A stretch of 18,444 nt of DNA from Gammaproteobacteria bacterium. Lineage in GTDB: Bacteria; Pseudomonadota; Gammaproteobacteria; Pseudomonadales; Halomonadaceae. Made by a program: the position numbers and the translations under genes. Positions 7,016 to 18,324 of this stretch are shown here, piece after piece; the stretch's first letter is position 1; every line of letters starts with the position of its first letter. Location of the stretch: the NCBI GenBank assembly GCA_023485185.1, contig JAMCZP010000367.1, forward strand, positions 1 through 18,444. Reading direction: 5' to 3'. The notes below the pieces were generated by a model that did not search any database, was not told where the DNA came from, and worked only from the letters and a program-made list of their open reading frames with translations.

Positions 7016-8475
7016 AGGGCACAGTAGCGAATATATATCGCCTATTAGCCGTTAGTTTTTTTGCCCTGGTGGCCGGTTCTGTTCAAGCGTCTAGCGTTGA
7101 GAGTATGCGCCTTTGGGCAGCGCCCGATCATGCGCGGCTCGTGTTTGACTTGTCGAGCGCGACCAACGCCAATGTGTTTTCATTGGATAATCCGGCGCGG
7201 TTGGTGATTGATTTAGATGACACGCAAATGGATACCGACCCTAGCACACTACCGCTGCATGACAGCGCTATTACCTCTGTGCGCTCAGGGTTGCGTGATG
7301 GTGGCGGCTTGCGAGTGGTGCTTGAACTCAATCGCGAGATTGAGCCACGCCACTTTTCGCTGCCACCTAATGATCAATATGGTCATCGCTTAGTGGTTGA
7401 CTTGGAATATCCAGGTGAAAGCGCCGTTGAAAACCCCATTGATCCTATTGAAGCGATGATTCGCGAGCAGGAAATTCAATCACAGCGTCCGGTTGTTCAA
7501 GAGCAAGTGCCTGGCAGTGCAGCGCCGGCTACTCCAGCGCAACAAGCGCCCGTTGAAGTGCAGGAAGCCAGGCCTCATCCGCGCAGAGATATCATTATTG
7601 CCATTGATGCCGGTCATGGCGGTGAGGACCCAGGTGCCATTGGGCCCGCGGGTACGCGGGAAAAAGATGTCGTCTTGGAAATCTCTCGTCGCTTAGCGTC
7701 TCAGGTAAATAATACCGATGGTTTCAAAGCCGTGCTGGTGCGTGATGGCGATTACTACCTTGGTTTGCGTCAACGTACGGCGTTAGCCCGTGAGCAAAAA
7801 GCAGACTTCTTTGTTTCAATCCACGCCGATGCCTTTACCAGTCCACGCCCTCAGGGGAGTTCTGTGTATGCACTTTCCCAGCGCGGTGCAACATCAGAAA
7901 CAGCCCAGTGGCTGGCGGATAGCGAGAACCGTTCTGACTTGATTGGTGGCGTCGATGGCAGCCTCTCGCTGCGTGACAGGGATCAAGTGCTACGCGGCGT
8001 GCTGTTGGATTTGACCATGACCGCGACCCTCAATGACTCGCTCTCGGTGGGCGGGCAAGTATTAGAACAGTTGGGGCGGGTCAATCGCCTGCATAAATCA
8101 CGGGTGGAGCAGGCTGGGTTTATGGTACTGAAATCCCCTGATATTCCATCCCTGTTAATTGAGGTGGGCTTTATTTCCAACCCTGATGAAGAGCGCCGTT
8201 TGCGTGATCCAGTTCACCAGGCTGGGCTTTCACAGGCGATTTTTAGTGGTATGCGTGAGCACTTTGAGCGCTACCCGCCACCGGCTAGTTTGCTCGCCTG
8301 GCAGCGCGATAATCAGCGGCGTCCGTCGGGGAACGAGTATCGTATTCAGACGGGCGATACCCTGTCAGCGATTGCGGTTCGTCATGGTGTTCCGGTTAAC
8401 CAGCTTCGGCAGGCGAACGATTTAAGCGGTGACGTCATTCGCGTTGGCCAAGTATTACGCATTCCCAGCTCGTGA
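7006..8475 (+). CDS. amiB: N-acetylmuramoyl-L-alanine amidase with AMIN and LysM domains
   Basis: Periplasmic zinc amidase of 489 residues that cleaves the amide bond between MurNAc and the stem peptide to separate daughter cells at the septum. A signal peptide spans about 1-28 (hydrophobic core [12 protein letters not shown], likely cleavage after VQA). An AMIN domain follows (about 30-135), which targets the septum in this family, then a Gln/Pro/Ala-rich linker (155-193). The Amidase_3 domain (about 195-420) carries IDAGHGG with His204, Glu219, SIHAD with His273, and LLIEVGF with Glu386, the expected zinc and catalytic residues. One LysM repeat (444-487) should bind peptidoglycan. The start overlaps the end of tsaE; ATG 7012, overlapping the tsaE stop as ATGA, is an equally good choice. 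AmiB-type enzymes normally need an EnvC or NlpD activator, neither of which is in this window. Confidence 0.96.
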   Translation: MEMKGTVANIYRLLAVSFFALVAGSVQASSVESMRLWAAPDHARLVFDLSSATNANVFSLDNPARLVIDLDDTQMDTDPSTLPLHDSAITSVRSGLRDGGGLRVVLELNREIEPRHFSLPPNDQYGHRLVVDLEYPGESAVENPIDPIEAMIREQEIQSQRPVVQEQVPGSAAPATPAQQAPVEVQEARPHPRRDIIIAIDAGHGGEDPGAIGPAGTREKDVVLEISRRLASQVNNTDGFKAVLVRDGDYYLGLRQRTALAREQKADFFVSIHADAFTSPRPQGSSVYALSQRGATSETAQWLADSENRSDLIGGVDGSLSLRDRDQVLRGVLLDLTMTATLNDSLSVGGQVLEQLGRVNRLHKSRVEQAGFMVLKSPDIPSLLIEVGFISNPDEERRLRDPVHQAGLSQAIFSGMREHFERYPPPASLLAWQRDNQRRPSGNEYRIQTGDTLSAIAVRHGVPVNQLRQANDLSGDVIRVGQVLRIPSS

Positions 8476-8482
8476 GGTTTTG

Positions 8483-10426
8483 TTGACTGATATGTCCTCT
8501 AACGCACCGCGTATCCATGTGCTTGATCCTCGGCTGGCTAACCAGATCGCCGCCGGGGAGGTGGTCGAGCGCCCCGCATCGGTGACCAAAGAGCTGATCG
8601 AAAATGCTATTGATGCAGGCAGTCAGCGCATTGAGGTGGAAATCGAGCAGGGCGGTACACGGCTAATCAAAGTGCGTGATGACGGCATTGGTATTGGCGA
8701 ACAGGATTTACCGCTGGCGCTGGCTCGTCACGCGACCAGCAAAATCGGCAGTCTTGAAGATCTGGAGGGTGTCTGCTCACTGGGTTTTCGGGGCGAGGCG
8801 CTGGCATCCATTAGCTCGGTTTCGCGACTGGAGCTGATTTCAAACGCTGATGAAGACCCTCGCCAGGGCTGGCGAGTCGTGGCGGAAGGGCGAGGAATGG
8901 AAGCCCGGGTAACCCCTGCGCCGCACCCGCGGGGCACTAGTGTGGGCGTGCGCGATCTGTTTTTTAATACCCCCGCGCGACGAAAGTTTCTGCGCACCGA
9001 GAAGACCGAATTTGCCCATGTGGAGGAGGCCTTTCGTCGCCAAGCACTATCACGCTACGACATCGCCTGGGTGTTACGCCATAATCAAAAAGTCGTTCAT
9101 CAGCTTCCTCCAGGGCACTCGGCGGCAGCGCGTGAGCGTCGGATTGCCTCGCTGCTGGGCAAAAACTTCATCGAACACGCCCGTTATATCGAGCGGGAAG
9201 CCGGTGGTTTGCGGTTAAGTGGCTGGGTGGGGTTGCCGACGCATTCGCGCTCCCAGGCGGATCAACAGTACTTTTTTGTTAATGGTCGTGTGGTGCGAGA
9301 TCGTTTGGTGGCCCATGCGGTGCGCCAAGCCTATCGTGATGTGCTGTTTAATGGTCGTCATCCCGTGTTTGTGCTCTATCTGGAGCTAGACCCCGATGTC
9401 GTCGACGTCAATGTACACCCGACCAAGCATGAGGTACGTTTTCGTGATGGTCGGATGGTGCATGACTTCCTCTATTCAAGTTTGCACCACTGCTTAGCCT
9501 CCTCTAAACCCGCTGAGAGTGGCGAGCTAGGCGCAGATGAGTTGGCTACTCAGCCCCGGGATGTTACTGACTCGCAAGTGCAGGAAGAGCCTGCGGAACA
9601 GGGCGCTGAGCAACCCCGCTGGCAGCAGCAGGGTATTGCACTAACGCATTCGCCAGACCGGCATCCCGGTGCTGAGCGCGTTCGACGCTTTATGCAGGGG
9701 TATCAGGCATTGCATCCCAATCATGAAGCCTCGCTGTTAACGCCCCAGGCGAGTGCCCCAAATGAATGGGCTAGTAGAGAAACCGCTAACGAAGTGCGTG
9801 AAGTCCCGCAGATGATGCCCGATGACGATCCCACTGCGCCGCCGCCGTTGGGATTCGCGTTGGGCCAGTTGCACGGTATCTATATTGTTGCGCAGAACGC
9901 CCAGGGCTTGGTGCTGGTGGATATGCACGCTGCCCACGAGCGGATTGTTTACGAGCGAATGAAAGCTCAGTTGGCCGCCGCTAAAGGGCTTGATGCTCAG
10001 CCGCTGCTAGTGCCGGTTTCCATTGCGGCTAGCCGGGCAGAAGTAGCGACAGCCGAAAGTGAGCAAGCAGCTATCGCAAAGCTGGGTGTTGAGTTGGATA
10101 TCGCAGGGCCAGAAACCCTACTCGTGCGCCAATTGCCCGCTTTGCTGGCCCAGGCTGACCCTGAAGCCTTGGTACATCAAATGCTGGAAGAGCTAGCACG
10201 CTTCGGGCGTACTCATCAGATTGAAACGCGACTACATGAGTTGCTCTCCACCATGGCGTGTCACGGGAGCGTGCGTGCTAATCGACGCCTTACCCTTGAT
10301 GAAATGAACGCCTTACTGCGCGATATGGAGCGCACCGAGCGCAGCGACCAGTGTAACCATGGTCGTCCTACATGGACGCAAATGGGCCTCAAAGCGCTCG
10401 ATCGATTGTTTCTGCGCGGCCAATAA
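8483..10426 (+). CDS. mutL: DNA mismatch repair protein MutL (endonuclease-type C-terminus)
   Basis: GHKL-type ATPase of 647 residues that links MutS mismatch recognition to strand removal. The N-terminal domain has [27 protein letters not shown] with Glu37 and Asn41, DDGIGI, ATSKI and [12 protein letters not shown] (101-112). A variable, Gln/Glu-rich linker spans about 340-445. The C-terminal domain holds [12 protein letters not shown] (480-491), ACHGSV with Cys593, and CNHGRP with Cys624. These match the metal-binding motifs of MutL proteins with nicking activity, which E. coli MutL lacks. TTG 8483 has TGAGG 5 nt upstream; ATG 8492, three codons later, is the alternative. A still longer in-frame start at 8429 would overlap amiB by 47 bp and has no support. 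The gap to amiB is 7 bp. Confidence 0.97.
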   Translation: MTDMSSNAPRIHVLDPRLANQIAAGEVVERPASVTKELIENAIDAGSQRIEVEIEQGGTRLIKVRDDGIGIGEQDLPLALARHATSKIGSLEDLEGVCSLGFRGEALASISSVSRLELISNADEDPRQGWRVVAEGRGMEARVTPAPHPRGTSVGVRDLFFNTPARRKFLRTEKTEFAHVEEAFRRQALSRYDIAWVLRHNQKVVHQLPPGHSAAARERRIASLLGKNFIEHARYIEREAGGLRLSGWVGLPTHSRSQADQQYFFVNGRVVRDRLVAHAVRQAYRDVLFNGRHPVFVLYLELDPDVVDVNVHPTKHEVRFRDGRMVHDFLYSSLHHCLASSKPAESGELGADELATQPRDVTDSQVQEEPAEQGAEQPRWQQQGIALTHSPDRHPGAERVRRFMQGYQALHPNHEASLLTPQASAPNEWASRETANEVREVPQMMPDDDPTAPPPLGFALGQLHGIYIVAQNAQGLVLVDMHAAHERIVYERMKAQLAAAKGLDAQPLLVPVSIAASRAEVATAESEQAAIAKLGVELDIAGPETLLVRQLPALLAQADPEALVHQMLEELARFGRTHQIETRLHELLSTMACHGSVRANRRLTLDEMNALLRDMERTERSDQCNHGRPTWTQMGLKALDRLFLRGQ

Positions 10427-10472
10427 AACCTGTTTAATCGACAATCCCTTACTGATGGGAGTTTTACCGCGC

Positions 10473-11411
10473 ATGGAAGATACGCGCCCTTGGGCGATTT
10501 TTTTAATGGGTCCTACCGCCGCGGGTAAAACGGATACCGCGATTGCGCTTCATGAGCGCCTGGGGCATGAGCTGATTAGCGTTGATTCGGCTATGGTCTA
10601 TCGCAGCATGGATATTGGCAGTGCAAAGCCTAGCGCTGCTGAGCTTGCCCGTGCTCCCCATCGCTTAATTGATATCCGAGACCCTTCCGAGCCATATTCC
10701 GCCGCTGATTTTCGCGAAGATGCGCTGGCGCATATGCGACAAATTAGCACGGCAGGCAAGGTGCCGCTCTTAGTGGGGGGCACCATGCTTTACTACAAGC
10801 GGTTGCTAGAAGGTGTGGCGAATTTGCCTTCAGCAGATCCTGCTATACGTCAGCAGCTTGAGGCGCAGTGGCAAGCGGAAGGGCTTAACTCACTGCATAA
10901 ACAGCTGTTAGCAGTGGATTCAGTGTCTGCACAGCGTATCCACCCCAATGACCCTCAGCGCTTAATGCGCGCGTTGGAAGTGTATTACGCCAGTGGCCGT
11001 CCGATGAGCGAGTTATGGGCGGAACAGCAGCCGGAAACCTTTCCATGGCGGGTGTTGTCGATAGCGTTAGCGCCAAGTGATCGTGCTTTTTTGCACCAGC
11101 GTATTGCTAAGCGTTTTGAAGTAATGCTTGGCGAGGGCTTGATAAATGAAGTGGCCGCCCTCAAAAAGCGTAATGACTTACATTTAGGTCTTCCAGCGAT
11201 GAAGAGCGTTGGCTATCGCCAAGTGTGGGACTACCTTGAAGGTAAGTATGATTACGCCACGCTCGTTGAGCGCGGGATAATTGCAACGCGTCAGCTCGCA
11301 AAGCGTCAGCTAACGTGGTTGAGAAGTTGGCCAGAACTTGAATGGGTAGATTCTCAGCGCTCTGACGCTTTGGATAAGGTGCTGAAATTCGTGCGTGAAA
11401 GCGGTGCTTAG
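10473..11411 (+). CDS. miaA: tRNA dimethylallyltransferase
   Basis: Transfers a dimethylallyl group from DMAPP to A37 of tRNAs that read UNN codons (i6A), the first step towards ms2i6A. The 312-residue protein begins [20 protein letters not shown], with the P-loop at 13-20. Further family motifs are [18 protein letters not shown] (36-53, catalytic Asp38), [33 protein letters not shown] and [16 protein letters not shown]. Length matches E. coli MiaA (316). I chose ATG 10473, which has GGGAG about 11 nt upstream and an N-terminus like that of homologues. ATG 10455 is in frame without a ribosome-binding site, and a start at 10359 would run far into mutL. The mutL-miaA-hfq order is conserved in gammaproteobacteria. 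Confidence 0.96.
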   Translation: MEDTRPWAIFLMGPTAAGKTDTAIALHERLGHELISVDSAMVYRSMDIGSAKPSAAELARAPHRLIDIRDPSEPYSAADFREDALAHMRQISTAGKVPLLVGGTMLYYKRLLEGVANLPSADPAIRQQLEAQWQAEGLNSLHKQLLAVDSVSAQRIHPNDPQRLMRALEVYYASGRPMSELWAEQQPETFPWRVLSIALAPSDRAFLHQRIAKRFEVMLGEGLINEVAALKKRNDLHLGLPAMKSVGYRQVWDYLEGKYDYATLVERGIIATRQLAKRQLTWLRSWPELEWVDSQRSDALDKVLKFVRESGA

Positions 11412-11487
11412 CGTAAGATAGTCCTTCAAGATTGTGCTTTAAGATAGTTATTTGGTAAATGTGTGTTTTCGAGTGGCTGAATAACTG

Positions 11488-11538
11488 AGCCTTTCGGGCA
11501 ACACTAGGCTCTTTGGGCATTAGTTGGCCTTTCGGGCA
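11488..11538. repeat. Three 13-bp near-palindromes at 19-bp period upstream of hfq
   Basis: AGCCTTTCGGGCA (11488-11500), GGCTCTTTGGGCA (11507-11519) and GGCCTTTCGGGCA (11526-11538) are spaced exactly 19 bp apart in the 206-bp gap between miaA and hfq. The first and third can fold as GCC-tttcg-GGC mini-hairpins. They lie 80-130 bp before the hfq start, in the expected promoter or leader zone. Upstream in the same gap, TAAGATAGT occurs twice (11414-11422 and 11440-11448). I see no convincing promoter consensus here. The array could be an iterated regulatory site or a structured leader in the hfq mRNA. Confidence 0.6.
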
Positions 11539-11617
11539 GTAAATAATAGTGCGGCGTAGCACCAGTAGGGCACGCCATTTGATAATTAACCCCAACGACA
11601 GTTTTAGGGAGAGCAAC

Positions 11618-11866
11618 ATGTCCAAAGGGCAGTCCCTTCAAGACCCGTACTTGAATATTTTGCGCAAGGAGCGCATTCCGGTCTCCATCTTTTTGGTCAA
11701 CGGCATTAAGTTGCAAGGCCAGATCGAATCGTTTGACCAGTTTGTGATCTTGTTGCGTAATACCGTAAGTCAGATGGTTTATAAACACGCTATTTCCACG
11801 GTTGTGCCATCTCGTAACGTGCGCTTGCCTGCGCAAGACCCGGCAGAGCAGGATGCAGAGATTTAA
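11618..11866 (+). CDS. hfq: RNA chaperone Hfq
   Basis: Hexameric Sm-like protein of 82 residues that pairs small RNAs with mRNAs. The core is almost identical to E. coli Hfq as I recall it: [39 protein letters not shown] (28-46) and [13 protein letters not shown] (54-66). The proximal-face uridine-binding residues Gln8, Phe42, Tyr55, Lys56 and His57 are present. The rim patch reads RKER where E. coli has RRER. The C-terminal tail (67-82) is short and acidic ([12 protein letters not shown]), much shorter than the disordered E. coli tail. ATG 11618 has AGGGAGAG upstream; a longer in-frame start at 11549 is unlikely. hflX starts 37 bp downstream. Confidence 0.99.
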   Translation: MSKGQSLQDPYLNILRKERIPVSIFLVNGIKLQGQIESFDQFVILLRNTVSQMVYKHAISTVVPSRNVRLPAQDPAEQDAEI

Positions 11867-11903
11867 CACCGCTGGATAAGCATGAGAGTCCACGAGGTAT
11901 TGA

Positions 11904-13214
11904 TTGTTTTTCGAACGCCCAGACGCCGGTGAAACGGCAGTTCTTGTTCACGTCGATTTCCATGATGAACAAAAACGTGAAGACCCGGGTGAGTTTTTAG
12001 AGCTCGTACGCTCTGCTGGTGCAGAGCCTGCGACTCTACTCACTGCTAGCCGACACCGTCCTGATTCGCGCACCTTTATTGGGTCAGGTAAGTTGGAAGA
12101 GTTGCGGGCCTTGCTCGCGGCTCACTCGGCTGAGTTGGTGATCTTCAACCACAGTTTAAGTCCTTCCCAAGAGCGCAATGTTGAGCAAGAGCTCAAATGC
12201 CGGGTGCTTGACCGTACCGGTCTTATCCTTGACATTTTTGCGCAGCGGGCCAGAACCCATGAAGGTAAGCTTCAAGTAGAGCTTGCCCAGCTTGAATATA
12301 TGTCGACCCGCCTCGTGCGCGGTTGGACGCACCTTGAGCGCCAAAAAGGCGGGATTGGTTTGCGTGGGCCAGGTGAAACGCAGCTTGAAACCGACCGTCG
12401 TTTGCTGCGTGGCCGGATTAAGTCAATTCACAAACGACTAGATAAAGTACGCAGTCAGCGCGATCAAAATCGTCGTGCGCGTGCGCGCGCTGAAATCCAT
12501 AGCGTTTCATTGGTAGGCTACACTAACGCCGGTAAGTCCACGCTGTTTAATGCTCTTACCAATGCCGATGTATATGCCGCTGATCAGTTGTTCGCTACCT
12601 TGGATCCAACGCTGCGTCGGCTGGAAATTGAGGATGTTGGCCCCGTAGTGATGGCCGATACCGTTGGCTTTATCCGCCACTTGCCTCATAAACTGGTGGA
12701 AGCATTTCAGGCGACGCTTCAGGAAGCTTCGGAGGCATCGCTGCTGGTTCATGTGATTGATGCAGCAGACCCTGACCGCGAGTTAAATGTCGAGCAGGTC
12801 GAGCTAGTGCTAAAAGAGATCGGCGCAGACGACGTGCCAGTACTCAAGGTCATGAATAAAATTGATAAACTGGATAGCGCGCCCCGCATCGAGCGCGACG
12901 GTCATGGTGTGCCAGATGTGGTTTGGCTCTCTGCTCAGCAGGGCCAGGGGCTTGAACTGCTACATGAAGCGCTGACTGAGCGCCTAGCAAATGACGTTAT
13001 TGGCTTTTCACTGACACTTAGCCCCGAGCAAGGTAAGCTGCGTGCTGGCTTACATGAACTCAATGCCGTTCGTGAAGAAGCGTTTGATGAGCAAGGGCAT
13101 TCGGTGCTAGACGTTCGATTGCCGCGACGTGATTTTAATCAATTGATGGCTCAGTTAGGTGAGCGTGCTAACACCTATTTGCCTGAAGCGTTACGCGAAA
13201 CTGAAGATTGGTAG
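11904..13214 (+). CDS. hflX: Ribosome-dissociating GTPase HflX
   Basis: GTPase of 436 residues that binds 50S and splits stalled ribosomes, notably under heat stress. The N-terminal HflX domain (about 1-150) contains the segment RVLDRTGLILDIFAQRARTH and the HLERQKGGIGLRGPGETQLE block typical of the family. A basic helical linker follows (160-197). The G domain has GYTNAGKS (205-212), DTVG (252-255) and NKID (318-321). The C-terminal domain is complete. I accept TTG 11904 because GAGG sits 6 nt upstream and the resulting MFFERPDAGETAVLVH aligns with E. coli MFDRYDAGEQAVLVH. The gene lies close behind hfq, the order found in E. coli and Pseudomonas. Confidence 0.97.
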   Translation: MFFERPDAGETAVLVHVDFHDEQKREDPGEFLELVRSAGAEPATLLTASRHRPDSRTFIGSGKLEELRALLAAHSAELVIFNHSLSPSQERNVEQELKCRVLDRTGLILDIFAQRARTHEGKLQVELAQLEYMSTRLVRGWTHLERQKGGIGLRGPGETQLETDRRLLRGRIKSIHKRLDKVRSQRDQNRRARARAEIHSVSLVGYTNAGKSTLFNALTNADVYAADQLFATLDPTLRRLEIEDVGPVVMADTVGFIRHLPHKLVEAFQATLQEASEASLLVHVIDAADPDRELNVEQVELVLKEIGADDVPVLKVMNKIDKLDSAPRIERDGHGVPDVVWLSAQQGQGLELLHEALTERLANDVIGFSLTLSPEQGKLRAGLHELNAVREEAFDEQGHSVLDVRLPRRDFNQLMAQLGERANTYLPEALRETEDW

Positions 13215-13362
13215 CCTCTCTGTTTGATGTCTAGTACGCTGTCAGCTCCCCGTTTCGTATAAATACAGTACAAGATTTATATAGCAATAATATCAAAACG
13301 CCGTGGCTTCGTTTGCTTAACGAAGCTAAAAGCGTGAGCGAATACCTTAGTGGAGAAGAAGT
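13215..13362. promoter_or_regulatory. hflX-hflK intergenic region with leader hairpin and AT-rich stretch
   Basis: This 148-bp gap has an AT-rich patch (about 13257-13296, including TTTATATAGCAATAATATC) that could hold a promoter, although no clear -35/-10 pair stands out. A perfect 8-bp hairpin GCTTCGTT/AACGAAGC (13306-13313 and 13319-13326, 5-nt loop) follows. There is no T-run after it, so it is not a standard intrinsic terminator. It would lie in the 5' leader of hflK mRNA, about 36 nt before the start codon, and might act as a processing or attenuation site. The gap suggests that hflKC can be transcribed separately from hflX. Confidence 0.45.
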
Positions 13363-14652
13363 ATGGCCTGGAATGAGCCTGGTGGTGGCAACCAGCACGA
13401 CCCTTGGAGTAGCGGTGGCCGACGCGGTGGAAACGACGGTGATGGAAACCGTGGTGGCAACGACGGCGGTAACAATGGGGGCGGCAATAATGGTAATAAA
13501 GGGGGCAATAATCAAGGCCCTCCAGACCTAGATGAAGCGCTGAAAAAGTTTCAAGACAAGCTGAACAGTATGCTAGGCGGCGGTAAAAAAGGCGGTGGCA
13601 AGAAAAGCGGTGGCGGCGGCGGTAGTGATAAGAGCCGCAACCCTTTCGCGTTACCAGGCCTGATACTGATCGTTGCATTAGCTATCTGGGCTGCTATGGG
13701 CTTTTATCTGGTCGACCAGTCGGAGCGTGGCGTTGTATTACGCTTTGGCGAATTCCAGGGCATCGTTGAGCCAGGTTTGCAGTGGAATCCTCCGTTGATA
13801 GACGAGGTGCGGATGGTTAACGTGACGCGAGTGCGCTCACTGACCCAAACGCAGTCCATGCTGACCCGCGATGAAAATATTGTTGAAGTAGAAATCTCTG
13901 CTCAGTATCAAGTCGCTAATCCAAGAGATTTCGTACTCAACGTGCGTGAACCTGCTATTTCAATTGAAAATGCATTGGATTCTGCACTGCGTCACGTGGT
14001 GGGTGGTACCGATATGATCGATATCCTTACCTCAGGGCGGGAAATTCTAGGTAGCTCGGTCGCAAGCCGCCTGCAGTCTTACCTTGACACCTATGGTGCC
14101 GGTATCCGTCTACAAACGATCAACATTGAGTCAACGTCTGCGCCCGCGCCAGTGATTGACGCTTTTGATGATGTTATTCGTGCGCGTGAAGATCGTCAGC
14201 GGACCATCAACGAAGGCATGGCCTACGCCAATGCGATTATTCCGGCGGCCCAAGGTCAGGCGCAACGTGTGGTTGAACAAGGCCAAGGTTACCGCGAGTC
14301 AGTCGTAGCGGAAGCACAAGGTCAGGCTAACCGCTTCAATTCGCTACTCGGTGAGTACCGTAATTCGCCCGAGATCATGCGCGAACGTATGTACCTAGAC
14401 GCTATCGAAGAGGTATTTGGTAATACGCCGAAGGTACTGCTCGATGTCAGCGAAAACGCCCCCTTAATGTATCTACCGCTAGATCAAATGCGCGGTGGTA
14501 GCAGTGGCAATCGCAGCAGTTCATCGAATAGCGATACTGCCAATAGCAATGATGAGCAACTAGACCCCAATGTGATTGAACGTTTACGCACGACGCAGGG
14601 TGGCTCTTCAGGAAATACCAATAGTAGCTCCATCCGCAGGGAGGGCCGGTAA
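13363..14652 (+). CDS. hflK: FtsH protease modulator HflK
   Basis: SPFH-family inner-membrane protein of 429 residues that forms a large periplasmic cage with HflC around the FtsH protease and limits its action on membrane substrates. The N-terminal cytoplasmic tail (7-53, again 72-90) is extremely rich in Gly and Asn, with a Lys/Gly stretch before the membrane. A single transmembrane helix spans about 96-117 (LPGLILIVALAIWAAMGFYL). The SPFH domain follows from about 118, then a helical region with AQGQAQRVVEQGQGYRESV. The C-terminal tail (about 380-429) is rich in Ser and Asn. ATG 13363 has GGAG 7 nt upstream. Its stop codon is directly followed by the hflC ATG (TAAATG), so the two are translationally linked. 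Confidence 0.97.
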   Translation: MAWNEPGGGNQHDPWSSGGRRGGNDGDGNRGGNDGGNNGGGNNGNKGGNNQGPPDLDEALKKFQDKLNSMLGGGKKGGGKKSGGGGGSDKSRNPFALPGLILIVALAIWAAMGFYLVDQSERGVVLRFGEFQGIVEPGLQWNPPLIDEVRMVNVTRVRSLTQTQSMLTRDENIVEVEISAQYQVANPRDFVLNVREPAISIENALDSALRHVVGGTDMIDILTSGREILGSSVASRLQSYLDTYGAGIRLQTINIESTSAPAPVIDAFDDVIRAREDRQRTINEGMAYANAIIPAAQGQAQRVVEQGQGYRESVVAEAQGQANRFNSLLGEYRNSPEIMRERMYLDAIEEVFGNTPKVLLDVSENAPLMYLPLDQMRGGSSGNRSSSSNSDTANSNDEQLDPNVIERLRTTQGGSSGNTNSSSIRREGR

Positions 14653-15549
14653 ATGATTAATAATCGATCCCTGCTGATTGTTGGTGGTTTAGCCGCTGTT
14701 GCGTGGCTGGCAAGCAACACACTCTACGTAGTAGATGAAACCGAACGTGCCGTTAAGCTGCGCTTTGGTGAAGTCATTGAAGAAAATATTCAGCCTGGTC
14801 TACATGCCAAGGTGCCGATTGCGCAAACGATTCGTAAGTTTGACACTCGTTTGCTAACCCTGGATACCGATACCAGCCGTTACCTGACGCTTGAGCAGAA
14901 AGCGGTAATCGTTGACTCCTACGTTAAGTGGCAGGTGGTGAACCCCACCCGTTACTATGAGGCAACGGCGGGTGATGAGTTGATGGCTGTGCGTTTGATT
15001 CAACCGCGGGTGGATGAAAGCCTGCGTAATGAATTTGGTCGCTTAAACCTTCAGGAAATTATTGCTGAACGTCGCGATGATTTAATGACCGGCCCCACCT
15101 CAGAACTTGACGAGCTAATGCGCGAAGAGCTGGGTGTCGCCATTCGTGATATCCGTATCAAGCGAATTGATCTTCCTGAGGACGTTTCTGCGGCTGTTTT
15201 CGAACGTATGCGTTCCGAGCGTGAGCGTGAAGCTCGCGAGTGGCGTGCTCAGGGTCAGGAAGAGGCTGAGCGTATTCGCGCTAACGCGGATCGCCGCCGC
15301 CAGGTTCTGCTCGCTCAGGCTAACGAGCGCTCCGAAACGCTTCGTGGTGAAGGTGATGCTCAAGCTGCCTCGATCTTCTCTGAAGCATACGGGCAAGATC
15401 AGGAGTTCTTTGCTTTCTGGCGCAGTCTGAATGCTTATCGTGAGAGCTTCGCAGGCGATAACAACCTGATGGTGTTGGAGCCGGATAGCGATTTCTTCCG
15501 CTATTTGCGTAGCGCGATGCCGGAAGGTGGCGAAGACGACGGCGAGTAA
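14653..15549 (+). CDS. hflC: FtsH protease modulator HflC
   Basis: Partner of HflK in the HflKC-FtsH supercomplex; 298 residues. One N-terminal transmembrane segment spans about 6-24 (SLLIVGGLAAVAWLA), followed by the SPFH domain that begins TLYVVDETERAVKLRFGEV. The region from about 185 to 245 is a long charged helix rich in Arg, Glu and Ala (FERMRSEREREAREWRAQGQ), the part that builds the cage wall. The end is acidic (EGGEDDGE). GGGAGGG at the end of hflK acts as the ribosome-binding site, with zero bases between hflK stop and hflC start. A strong terminator lies downstream, so hflKC probably closes a transcription unit. Confidence 0.97.
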   Translation: MINNRSLLIVGGLAAVAWLASNTLYVVDETERAVKLRFGEVIEENIQPGLHAKVPIAQTIRKFDTRLLTLDTDTSRYLTLEQKAVIVDSYVKWQVVNPTRYYEATAGDELMAVRLIQPRVDESLRNEFGRLNLQEIIAERRDDLMTGPTSELDELMREELGVAIRDIRIKRIDLPEDVSAAVFERMRSEREREAREWRAQGQEEAERIRANADRRRQVLLAQANERSETLRGEGDAQAASIFSEAYGQDQEFFAFWRSLNAYRESFAGDNNLMVLEPDSDFFRYLRSAMPEGGEDDGE

Positions 15550-15556
15550 ATCGCTT

Positions 15557-15613
15557 TTGGCCGGCTGCTCCCGCCATGGTTGGTCTACGACCAGGCGGGG
15601 TTCATCCGGCCAA
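15557..15613. repeat. Nested hairpin downstream of hflC
   Basis: Three concentric inverted repeats form one long stem: TTGGCCGG (15557-15564) with CCGGCCAA (15606-15613), CCCGCC (15570-15575) with GGCGGG (15594-15599), and TGGTC (15581-15585) with GACCA (15589-15593) around a TAC loop. Short bulges separate them. It begins 7 bp after the hflC stop and has no T-run, so it may protect the hflC mRNA 3' end or be a repetitive element. The apex GGTCTACGACC resembles the TCTACGA motif in the arms of the palindromic block at 829-994, though that match alone is short. Confidence 0.75.
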
Positions 15614-15619
15614 TAAACG

Positions 15620-15628
15620 TGATAGAAT
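15620..15628 (+). promoter_or_regulatory. Candidate extended -10 for hisZ-purA
   Basis: TGATAGAAT fits the extended -10 pattern TGnTAnAAT. A weak -35 (TTCATC at 15601-15606) lies 16 bp upstream. Transcription would begin at about 15635, inside the hairpin at 15634-15657, which makes the placement awkward. It is the best promoter candidate between hflC and hisZ but is weakly supported. Confidence 0.25.
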
Positions 15629-15633
15629 TTGTT

Positions 15634-15658
15634 AACCGGGCGTCGCCCGGTTTTTTTG
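15634..15658 (+). terminator. Rho-independent terminator after hflC
   Basis: AACCGGGC (15634-15641) pairs with GCCCGGTT (15645-15652) around a GTC loop, and a run of seven T (15651-15657) follows. This is a textbook intrinsic terminator on the plus strand. It should end transcripts from hflKC and separates them from hisZ-purA. Confidence 0.9.
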
Positions 15659-15748
15659 TGGCCCTCGTTTAACGCTAATGCAGTCAATGGCCTAGCGTCG
15701 TTACTGTTTGAATTTATTGGGCCTTCATCGTCTTGCAGGATTGTTTAC

Positions 15749-18240
<2,492 letters not shown>

Positions 18241-18280
18241 GTAGGCTTAAAGCTGGTCTTGAGTCAGTGAGTGAATTAAA

Positions 18281-18307
18281 GGGGGCGACTTAGTTGCCCC
18301 CTTTTTT
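18281..18307. terminator. Intrinsic terminator between purA and cobO, probably bidirectional
   Basis: GGGGGCGAC (18281-18289) pairs with GTTGCCCCC (18293-18301), allowing one G-U pair, around a TTA loop. Six T (18302-18307) follow on the plus strand and AAA precedes it, which gives a shorter T-run on the minus strand. It ends purA transcripts and may also stop cobO transcripts arriving from the right. Confidence 0.92.
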
Positions 18308-18324
18308 GCATGCAGAAATCGTTT

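Noticed and set aside
11504..11893. 129-codon minus-strand frame over hfq
   Set aside because: It is antisense to hfq, which is unmistakable, and has no recognisable domain.
13306..13326. Intrinsic terminator for hflX
   Set aside because: The hairpin is perfect but no T-run follows on either strand, so it was kept only as a leader hairpin.
13231..13678. Minus-strand frames rich in Val/Thr/Ser or His/Arg/Tyr over the hflK start
   Set aside because: Their composition is the reverse reading of the Gly/Asn-rich HflK tail; no start signal or family supports them.
15115..15687. 190-codon minus-strand frame over the end of hflC
   Set aside because: It runs antisense through hflC, the nested hairpin and the terminator, with no protein features.
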